Source of the DNA: Candidatus Cloacimonadota bacterium
Lineage (GTDB): Bacteria; Cloacimonadota; Cloacimonadia; JGIOTU-2
Assembly: GCA_021160355.1 (NCBI GenBank)
Contig: JAGHCS010000244.1
Coordinates: 1 to 7,702 of the forward strand
Reading direction: 5' to 3'
Length of the DNA: 7,702 nt
Each line of letters starts with the position of its first letter. Within the stretch, counting starts at the first letter, position 1. Made by a program: the position numbers and the translations under genes. Below are positions 1 through 5,250 of the stretch, piece by piece. The notes under the pieces are model-generated. The model did no database searches, was not told where the DNA came from, and was given only the letters and a program-made list of their open reading frames with translations.

Positions 1-624
1 AATCTCTCTAAGTGCATCGATATCATGATAAGACCGCACAAAGGAAAGTGCAAAAAAATCAATATCCTGCTGAAGCGCAAAATCAATATCCTTCATGTCC
101 TTTTCCGTAATTGTTGGGGTGCTAATTTTTACTCCTGGTAGATTCACACCTTTTCTGGATCTGATAATACCACCATTCGTAACTATACAATGAACCTCAT
201 TCCCGATTATATCTTTCACTTCAAGCGAGATATAGCCGTCATCAATGAAAATAACATCCCCTTCTTTCACGTCTTGCGGAAGTTTAGAATATGAAATACT
301 GATCTTTTTGCGAGAGCCAATAATACTCTCAGTTGTAATAATGAGCATGTCATCCCGTACAACCTCGAACTCCTTTTCAATATTTCCGATACGCAATTTT
401 GGCCCGCTGAGATCTGCAAAGATGGGAATATGGCATTCAAGCTTCTTGGATGCTATTCGAATATTGCCGATATACTGTTTGTGCTCCTCATGAGTACCAT
501 GAGAGAAGTTCAGACGTGCCACGTTCATTCCGGCTCGGGCAAGCTTTATTATGTGTTCAATGCTTGAAGTTGCCGGTCCAATTGTGCAGATTATCTTCGT
601 CTTTGTAAAGGATGCTTTATTCAT
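1..624 (-). CDS. pyk: Pyruvate kinase, N-terminal part (3' end outside window)
   Basis: Pyruvate kinase catalyses the last glycolytic step in the cytoplasm: phosphoenolpyruvate plus ADP gives pyruvate plus ATP. The visible 208 residues start MNKASFTKTKIICTIGPAT, the usual N-terminus of the family. They continue with AGMNVARLNFSHG (about 31-43, phosphoenolpyruvate and monovalent-cation site), ADLSGPKLRIG (70-80) and a B domain with GDVIFIDDGYISLEV (about 122-136). VNLPGVKISTPTITEKD (160-176) and DFFALSFVRS (189-198) mark the return to the barrel. The family is usually about 470-590 residues, so more than half is missing beyond the window edge. The ATG at 622-624 is preceded by GGAG (633-636) at 8-nt spacing. 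Leu72 and Lys76 stand where potassium-dependent enzymes have Thr and Glu, so potassium-independent catalysis is inferred. The family assignment is secure from the motifs. Confidence 0.97.
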   Translation of the reverse strand, partial: MNKASFTKTKIICTIGPATSSIEHIIKLARAGMNVARLNFSHGTHEEHKQYIGNIRIASKKLECHIPIFADLSGPKLRIGNIEKEFEVVRDDMLIITTESIIGSRKKISISYSKLPQDVKEGDVIFIDDGYISLEVKDIIGNEVHCIVTNGGIIRSRKGVNLPGVKISTPTITEKDMKDIDFALQQDIDFFALSFVRSYHDIDALREI

Positions 625-652
625 TCAAATTGCTCCGCAAATAGTGTTGATT

Positions 653-683
653 ATTTAATGAAAAATTGTGAGTAGTTTGTCAA
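653..683 (-). promoter_or_regulatory. Possible sigma70-type promoter of pyk
   Basis: Read on the minus strand, a perfect TTGACA (678-683) is followed after 19 nt by TTAAAT (653-658, four of six matches to TATAAT). This lies about 30 nt upstream of the pyk start codon. The spacer is longer than the optimal 17 nt, and the surroundings are AT-rich enough for chance matches. If the host uses a Bacteroidota-like primary sigma factor, the consensus would not apply. Only the position and the -35 match support it. Confidence 0.3.
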
Positions 684-728
684 TTTTTATGAAAATTATT
701 GGTGTACCCACAAAGTTTTTTCAAATGG

Positions 729-750
729 TGGTGTATTATAATTTACACCA
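729..750. repeat. Perfect 7-bp inverted repeat (TGGTGTA-N8-TACACCA)
   Basis: TGGTGTA (729-735) and TACACCA (744-750) form a perfect palindrome with an 8-nt AT-rich centre. A third copy, TGGTGTA, lies at 700-706. The element sits between the stop of the secreted propeller gene and the putative pyk promoter. It could be an operator upstream of pyk or a weak hairpin at the 3' end of the propeller transcript. No T-run follows on the minus strand, so it does not look like a standard intrinsic terminator. Confidence 0.45.
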
Positions 751-808
751 TTGCGATGGCTTCCCTCCAGTGAATGGACATACAGATCATTCGTTAAATT
801 GAGGTATA

Positions 809-3052
809 CTATCGTATTTTAACCACCTTCCCGATATGTTCATCAGTATTATTGATTTTATACAAATACACTCCCGAACTTACTTCTTTCCCGCTTTCGT
901 CTTTTCCGTCCCACACTGCTTCATTAATTTTTAATTTTAAATTTTGAATTTTTAATTCTCTGATGAGCTGTCCTTTTATGTTGTATATATTAATTTGTGA
1001 AATTTCGAGATAATTCCTGGTTGGTGATAATGAAATAGTGGTCGAGGTCGAGAATGGATTGGGGCAGGATGTGAAATATTGCTCGGGTACTTCCGGTTCG
1101 GGATCAGTGCCATATCCCTCTATTTCATAAATTGAGAATGCAGTACTTTGGAAATGATACAGATATTTTTTATTATTATTTTCATGAATTAGACAGTATT
1201 GAGAAAGTCCATAATCGCTGCAATCTATTACCGGTTCAACCAATCCGTATGCGGTACTCAGATCATACGCATAAATATGCGAAAATCGACCACTTGCAAA
1301 GAGGTAATTGCCATCTATTAAAAATGACTTATCACATCTATGATGTGAACTAAATCTGTAATTTATTTCTGTCGGATTCCCTATTTCATAAAATCTTACT
1401 GAATCTCTACTATTCTCCCATGAACCAAGATAGAATATATTGCCTTTGTTCTGTATAAACGAATTCGGATAATCGGCATATCCTTCTGCAAAATCTGTTA
1501 TAGTAGATATCAATTCTGGATCATTTTCTACAAGTCCTCCATAAATTTGTAGATCTGGTCCGTTCGTATTTTCGCTTGCTAAATAGTAAAAATGATCGTT
1601 ATAAATAAAACCATTCCCGTTATAATATAGATTTTGTTGAAAATTTAGGGTATAATCATTTGGTTCTGGAATAGAATATTTATACAACTTATTATTATCA
1701 TTCCTTTTATAGTATATAACATCTGAAGAATCTGCGAGTAGAACAGTACCTGATCCTGATATAGGAATTTCATTCCTTACATTGGGCAACAATGGATCTG
1801 TAATATCAAGTATCTCAATAGAATAAGCGTTGTAATCAATAAAGACTAAGAGATTATTGATCAACTGTAGAGCAGATAGTTGATGATCTATATAGAGTGT
1901 ATCTAAAAGAGTTATATCTGGGAACGAAGAAATATCATATATCTTTATACCATATGCAAAAGAAACATATAAATAATTATCATATAAAACACCGCCATGT
2001 TTAAGATAATTTTCAATTATATCATATTGTTCTTCAAAATAACCGTTATCAAAAATAAACTGATGTATCTTTTGATAGGTTCCCAGGAACACAGAGTTTG
2101 ATACTCCTACAACTGGCGTTCCTGTCATGTACATCCAATAAGGACTTAATAGTATTGAATCTACCACATAGGGGTTATTGAAGTCTGAAATATTAATACA
2201 CTTCATGCCAGGATTGTATGCTGAATAACTTACAAATATAAAGTCATCTACTGCATAGATCTTACCTGACCAATTTTCGTTTGCAGGTGAATAAATCGTA
2301 GAAAGATATTGCCAATTCCTATTGTCTGAATAATTCCAGAAAGCAATTCCATCAAAATCAAGGCAGACAAGTATTGTATCGTTCACGGCTTGAATTTCAT
2401 CTATAGGGATACCTCCGGCTGTTAAGTCAACTTGTCCTATTTCAGTAATGTTTTCTAGATCGCTGAAATCATAGAGAGTGAATATGTTCCCGTTGTATCT
2501 ATACAATGCCAAGCTATCATTTAATTGTCTGAAAAGATTATCACAATAATAATTTTGTACAAATTCAAATTCCGGTATTCTGTAAATACTATAATAAGTA
2601 TTACCTCCAGTGGTATAATTTCTGAATATTATATAATCATTATATATATCACCCTGTCCCCAGCCATCTTCATCTTCTGTATATACACTGTCTACTACAT
2701 ATGGATTATTTACATCTGAAATGTCAACTTGATAAAGATTTGTATGATCTTCAAAATGCGATACTGCTTGGACATAGGCATAATTTTCTTTTACTGAAAC
2801 AACTCGTATATCGTCTCTCAATGGTAATCTGCTTATTAACTGGGCTGGTTCATCTTCTTCAATCTGATAAATCTCTAGTCCGTAACTCGAAGCAGCAAAT
2901 AAATACTGGTCTTGCACGCAGAGATTATCTTTTTCAATGTAAAAACCACTTGTTGGATATTCGACTATTTTATTAAGTGTGATATCCTGTGCAAAACATT
3001 TCATAGTTAAAAGTTGAGTAATAATTATTAGAATAAAAATATTTTGTTTCAT
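809..3052 (-). CDS. Secreted beta-propeller-like (LVIVD-type repeat) protein with C-terminal sorting domain
   Basis: A 747-residue exported protein of unknown specific function. Residues 1-21 are a signal peptide (short basic start, hydrophobic IFILIIITQLL, likely cleavage after CFA). The body has recurrent units of the form D/N-I-S-D-x-NNPYVVDS, seen at about 110-122 and 288-299. Degenerate versions lie near 195-210, 372-386 and 415-430. They alternate with 'NDYIIF'- or 'NYLYVS'-type strands. This resembles LVIVD/YVTN-like beta-propellers, usually surface-exposed. After an acidic linker (DPEPEVPEQ, about 650-658) the last 90 residues (SCPNPFSTSTTISLS, IYNIKGQLIREL, VWDGKDESGKEVSSGVYLYKI) match the FlgD-like/type IX secretion type A sorting domain. 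Cell-surface delivery is therefore inferred. The frame is open up to 3130, but the start at 3050-3052 is preferred. It has GGGAG at 6-nt spacing and places the signal peptide at the N-terminus. By eye it is more AT-rich than the catabolic operon. Confidence 0.85.
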   Translation of the reverse strand: MKQNIFILIIITQLLTMKCFAQDITLNKIVEYPTSGFYIEKDNLCVQDQYLFAASSYGLEIYQIEEDEPAQLISRLPLRDDIRVVSVKENYAYVQAVSHFEDHTNLYQVDISDVNNPYVVDSVYTEDEDGWGQGDIYNDYIIFRNYTTGGNTYYSIYRIPEFEFVQNYYCDNLFRQLNDSLALYRYNGNIFTLYDFSDLENITEIGQVDLTAGGIPIDEIQAVNDTILVCLDFDGIAFWNYSDNRNWQYLSTIYSPANENWSGKIYAVDDFIFVSYSAYNPGMKCINISDFNNPYVVDSILLSPYWMYMTGTPVVGVSNSVFLGTYQKIHQFIFDNGYFEEQYDIIENYLKHGGVLYDNYLYVSFAYGIKIYDISSFPDITLLDTLYIDHQLSALQLINNLLVFIDYNAYSIEILDITDPLLPNVRNEIPISGSGTVLLADSSDVIYYKRNDNNKLYKYSIPEPNDYTLNFQQNLYYNGNGFIYNDHFYYLASENTNGPDLQIYGGLVENDPELISTITDFAEGYADYPNSFIQNKGNIFYLGSWENSRDSVRFYEIGNPTEINYRFSSHHRCDKSFLIDGNYLFASGRFSHIYAYDLSTAYGLVEPVIDCSDYGLSQYCLIHENNNKKYLYHFQSTAFSIYEIEGYGTDPEPEVPEQYFTSCPNPFSTSTTISLSPTRNYLEISQINIYNIKGQLIRELKIQNLKLKINEAVWDGKDESGKEVSSGVYLYKINNTDEHIGKVVKIR

Positions 3053-3058
3053 TATTTT

Positions 3059-3063
3059 CTCCC
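3059..3063 (-). promoter_or_regulatory. Ribosome-binding site that decides the start of the propeller gene
   Basis: GGGAG on the minus strand, 6 nt before the ATG at 3050-3052. It supports that ATG over starts further upstream (up to 3130), which would prepend a non-hydrophobic tail to the signal peptide and overlap the preceding gene. The GGG also forms the 3' arm of the CCCAT/ATGGG hairpin at 3061-3075, so accessibility may depend on RNA folding. Confidence 0.75.
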
Positions 3064-3095
3064 ATAAAAAATGGGTGGAGAGTTTGTCTCCACCC
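3064..3095 (-). terminator. Intrinsic terminator between the two exported-protein genes
   Basis: On the minus strand GGGTGGAGA (3087-3095), loop CAAAC (3082-3086) and TCTCCACCC (3073-3081) form a perfect 9-bp GC-rich stem, followed by A and six T (3066-3071). This is a textbook intrinsic terminator. It begins 13 nt after the stop codon of the small secreted gene and ends just before the ribosome-binding site of the next gene. It would lower or gate expression of the downstream gene relative to the upstream one. On the plus strand no T-run follows, so it is directional. Confidence 0.85.
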
Positions 3096-3107
3096 GCTAA
3101 ATTGTCT

Positions 3108-3443
3108 TTATTGTTCAGGATCTTCATCACCAGGTACAGTTAAGGGGATTACAATTTCAAACCAGACAGTATTATAAGGAAGATACCCAGATTCAACAAA
3201 GTAGGTTTCGTTCAATGCCCACATTTCATAGTAATCACCATGACATCCTGGTGCACCTACGTTACCTGTCCCTTGTCCTGGTATATTTGTCGGATATTGA
3301 ATTCCATCCCAAATCTTCAAATCCCAATCAATTTCTTCTTGAGCAACCACATGTATTGTTAGTGGATCTTTTTCATTGGCAAATAAATTACCAGCAATGA
3401 GAATTGTTATTAATATTGCGAGTATCGCTATTTTCTTTATCAT
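3108..3443 (-). CDS. Small exported protein of unknown function
   Basis: A 111-residue protein I do not recognise. Residues 1-22 are a clear Sec signal peptide: MIKK, then a long hydrophobic run of Ile/Leu/Ala, with likely cleavage after NLFA. This leaves a mature protein of about 89 residues. The mature part is acidic and rich in aromatic residues (Trp40, Trp45, Trp75, Trp94). It has a Gly/Pro stretch (about 55-69), one cysteine (Cys67) and an acidic tail GDEDPEQ. No transmembrane helix or sorting domain is visible after the signal peptide. The ATG at 3441-3443 has AGGAG (3449-3453) at 5-nt spacing. The gene precedes the propeller gene, with a terminator in the 55-nt gap, so the pair may be partly co-transcribed. 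It could be a periplasmic partner of the propeller protein, but only proximity supports that. Confidence 0.8.
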   Translation of the reverse strand: MIKKIAILAILITILIAGNLFANEKDPLTIHVVAQEEIDWDLKIWDGIQYPTNIPGQGTGNVGAPGCHGDYYEMWALNETYFVESGYLPYNTVWFEIVIPLTVPGDEDPEQ

Positions 3444-3483
3444 TTTAACTCCTATAATTCTTTAATTTACTCCCGTAAATGTC

Positions 3484-3518
3484 CTTCTTATACTTGGGAG
3501 TTAGTACCATATAAGAAG
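3484..3518. repeat. 9-bp inverted repeat in the leader of the small secreted gene
   Basis: CTTCTTATA (3484-3492) is the exact reverse complement of TATAAGAAG (3510-3518). An inner TGG/CCA pair (3495-3497 with 3507-3509) extends the stem after a 2-nt bulge. It lies 41 bp upstream of the start codon of the small exported protein. It may be a leader-RNA hairpin, a protein-binding site or the end of a repeat element. Confidence 0.55.
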
Positions 3519-3581
3519 TAAGTTCCCCCGTCTCATCTTCCACCCACAGCTTTAATCATACAAAGAATAACCTCACGAATA

Positions 3582-3613
3582 CCCTGCCTGCTTCGGGAAC
3601 GTCACAGACAGGG
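3582..3613. repeat. GC-rich 9-bp inverted repeat
   Basis: CCCTGCCTG (3582-3590) pairs with CAGACAGGG (3605-3613) over 9 bp with one wobble or mismatch, around a 14-nt loop. Outer TCAC (3573-3576) and GTGA (3623-3626) are also complementary. The GC-rich stem contrasts with its AT-rich surroundings. It has no T-run on either side and therefore is not an intrinsic terminator. REP-like or other small intergenic repeats have this look, but copy number cannot be judged from one window. Confidence 0.5.
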
Positions 3614-3698
3614 AATGGTTAGGTGAATTTATTTTTACAAACGGTATTTGTGGAGATATTATTTTTAGATTCGGGACTATAATTATTGTTAGGGTTTT

Positions 3699-3727
3699 CA
3701 TAACTTACGCCAGACATGTACGTTATG
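3699..3727. repeat. 6-bp inverted repeat next to the G8 tract
   Basis: CATAAC (3699-3704) and GTTATG (3722-3727) are exact complements. After one mismatch the stem continues with TAC/GTA (3706-3708 with 3718-3720). A second overlapping pair, TTACGC (3705-3710) and GCGTAA (3751-3756), encloses the G8 run. The two pairings use neighbouring sequence and could be alternative folds. Confidence 0.4.
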
Positions 3728-3798
3728 GTATAGGGGGGGGCATAAAAATAGCGTAATGCAGTACAATCCCGAGCTCATTTTTCTTTTTCATAATAAAC

Positions 3799-3836
3799 CT
3801 TGGCAGTACACAACACATAAAAGAGTTGCTGTCAAG
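3799..3836. repeat. 12-bp interrupted inverted repeat downstream of the lysine operon
   Basis: CTTGGCAG (3799-3806) pairs with CTGTCAAG (3829-3836), with one wobble. After a 4-nt bulge, CAAC (3811-3814) pairs with GTTG (3825-3828). This gives a stem of about 12 bp with a 10-nt loop. It lies just beyond the operon terminator, so on the minus strand it would be transcribed only by readthrough or from a separate promoter. Confidence 0.5.
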
Positions 3837-3850
3837 TTTCATCTATATGC

Positions 3851-3890
3851 ATAAGAAAAAGCCCTCAAAGAATTCTTCAAGGGCTTTATA
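3851..3890 (-). terminator. Intrinsic terminator of the OAT-LKR-SDH operon
   Basis: On the minus strand AAAGCCCT (3880-3887) pairs with AGGGCTTT (3858-3865). The interior TGAAGAATTCTTTG is itself near-palindromic and extends the stem. It is followed by a T-rich tail, TTTTTCTTAT. It starts about 20 nt after the saccharopine dehydrogenase stop codon, which places the end of the operon here. Confidence 0.9.
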
Positions 3891-3908
3891 ATCTATTAGA
3901 ATTGAATA

Positions 3909-5231
3909 TTACATATCTTCAAACCGCTCGACGCATTCGATGTTCTGCTTCTTGAGCTCGTCAAGCACTGGTATATAGATTTCAGGATCAACTGGGATCT
4001 TCACGCCTTTTTCCTGGATCTTCCCTTGCAGTATCATCCTCACGGCGATCGCTGCGGGCAGCCCGACAGTGCGCGACATCGATGAGTCACCATTCGGAAT
4101 GCCATAATCGATCATGGTCGATGTGATGTGCTGTTTCTTATCCGGGAATTCGGCGATGAATTCATGATGAAGCACAAGGAGATCCCGCTCTCCAGGTTCA
4201 TAGGTCAACTTCTCATTCAGTGCCTGGCAAAATACGTCCATTGCAGTACCTTTTTCCAAACCGATCTTCTCATCGCTGAGGAGTCCAAGCCATTCCACGC
4301 GGTAAAGCGGGTTGGCATCGAATGGAAGGTCCCACTGCACAGCAAGGTTCTCTTTCAGAGTGTCATTGGTGTTTACGGTTACGAATTTCTTCATGAAATC
4401 TGCGTAGGTCAATCCATCCAGATCATATTTGATCTCATCATCGAGAAAACCGAGATCAACGATCTTTTTCATCGTAGCACACCAGCCGGGATAGCGAAGC
4501 GTTCCGCGGAACATCGTGTTTGTATCTTTAATGCTGTAAATATCAACATAAGGAACGGAATTTCTATTTGGATATCCTTCGAGTTTTCCAAACCCGGGAA
4601 TTTCAACTTCCCAATGATGGGCAAAAAGTTCAGGACCGGGTACATCAACGATCTTGCCATCCTCCAGCCATTTCGCTGCATTCTTTCCTGCCATGACCAC
4701 ACCGCGCGGGCTCCATGAAAATTTGTATCCCCATGGATTTGTGTTTGCTTCCGGTGCAGGAAGCCCGCCGCAGTACGATCTGAAGCTCAAAATGCGTCCA
4801 TTATTCTCTTTCACTCCATCGATCACTCTCATTGCAGACATGTGGTCGATACCGGGGTCAACACCTATCTCGTTCAAAATAAGTACATCAGCATCACGCG
4901 CATCTTCATCCAATGCTCTCATTGCATCGCTGACATAGGATGTGGTTACCATATGTTTGCCGTGTTTGATGCAGAGCTTTGCTACTTTCACGTGATAGGT
5001 GTAAGGCAGCAAGCTGACCGAGAGATCGTGTTCCGAAACAAGCTTTTCAAGCATGTCATCATCCTGAACATTCAACTCGACAGGTTTTCCGTTCGAGTGA
5101 CCTTCCCCAAGTTTTTCCGCCTTGCTTACGGTGCGGCTTGCCACAGTGACCATGAAGTCCTTTTGTGCAAGAAGATAATTTACATGAGGTTTGGAAACAA
5201 GTCCAGCGCCCAAAATAAGCACTTTTTTCAT
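3909..5231 (-). CDS. Saccharopine dehydrogenase (glutamate-forming), LYS9/AASS C-terminal type
   Basis: Predicted cytoplasmic enzyme oxidising saccharopine with NAD(P)+ to alpha-aminoadipate 6-semialdehyde and glutamate. The 440 residues align end to end with the C-terminal half of animal alpha-aminoadipic semialdehyde synthase and with fungal Lys9. Visible motifs are a Rossmann start (VLILGAGLVSKP, 4-15), SLLPYTYH (73-80), NEIGVDPGIDHMSAM (120-134) and YCGGLPAPEANTNPWGYKF (153-171). LEGYPNRNS (217-225), FRGTLRYPGW (241-250) and TVGLPAA (388-394) follow. The family's conserved Asp125 and Cys154 are present. The ATG at 5229-5231 has GAAAGGA (5239-5245) at 7-nt spacing. It lies 19 nt after the lysine-ketoglutarate reductase stop and is followed by a terminator, so it is the last gene of the operon. 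Saccharopine reductase activity in the biosynthetic direction is the alternative, but context favours degradation. Confidence 0.93.
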   Translation of the reverse strand: MKKVLILGAGLVSKPHVNYLLAQKDFMVTVASRTVSKAEKLGEGHSNGKPVELNVQDDDMLEKLVSEHDLSVSLLPYTYHVKVAKLCIKHGKHMVTTSYVSDAMRALDEDARDADVLILNEIGVDPGIDHMSAMRVIDGVKENNGRILSFRSYCGGLPAPEANTNPWGYKFSWSPRGVVMAGKNAAKWLEDGKIVDVPGPELFAHHWEVEIPGFGKLEGYPNRNSVPYVDIYSIKDTNTMFRGTLRYPGWCATMKKIVDLGFLDDEIKYDLDGLTYADFMKKFVTVNTNDTLKENLAVQWDLPFDANPLYRVEWLGLLSDEKIGLEKGTAMDVFCQALNEKLTYEPGERDLLVLHHEFIAEFPDKKQHITSTMIDYGIPNGDSSMSRTVGLPAAIAVRMILQGKIQEKGVKIPVDPEIYIPVLDELKKQNIECVERFEDM

Positions 5232-5250
5232 TGAATTATCCTTTCTAATC

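Larger units (their letters stand above)
3444..3908. other. 465-bp gene-poor intergenic block rich in inverted repeats
   Basis: This stretch separates the small secreted gene from the lysine operon. I see no convincing protein gene in it. It contains four separate inverted repeats (3484-3518, 3582-3613, 3699-3727, 3799-3836), a run of eight G (3733-3740) and, at its right end, the operon terminator (3851-3890). The promoter of the small secreted gene should lie here, but I could not identify it reliably. The density of palindromes suggests a decayed or non-autonomous repeat element, or structured leader RNA. Neither is proven by the sequence. Confidence 0.6.

Noticed and set aside
245..493. 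82-codon plus-strand open frame
   Set aside because: It is antisense to the pyruvate kinase gene, whose reading frame is open with family motifs across the whole stretch.
3053..3130. Upstream extension of the propeller gene to a start at 3130
   Set aside because: The added 26 residues would precede a clear signal peptide, overlap the small gene's stop and run across a terminator hairpin. The ATG at 3050-3052 has a strong ribosome-binding site.
3799..3836. Possible minus-strand promoter starting with TTGACA within the 3829-3836 arm
   Set aside because: A TTGACA is present when read on the minus strand, but no acceptable -10 hexamer occurs at 16-18 nt spacing. The match is explained by the inverted repeat.
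3444..3908. tRNA, CRISPR array or riboswitch in the intergenic block
   Set aside because: No cloverleaf with a TTCRANY-type T-loop, no regularly spaced direct repeats and no recognisable riboswitch core were seen. The palindromes are unequal and irregularly spaced.
4128..4718. 196-codon open frame on the plus strand
   Set aside because: It lies entirely antisense to the saccharopine dehydrogenase gene, whose motifs are unambiguous. The plus-strand translation has no recognisable domain or plausible ribosome-binding context.
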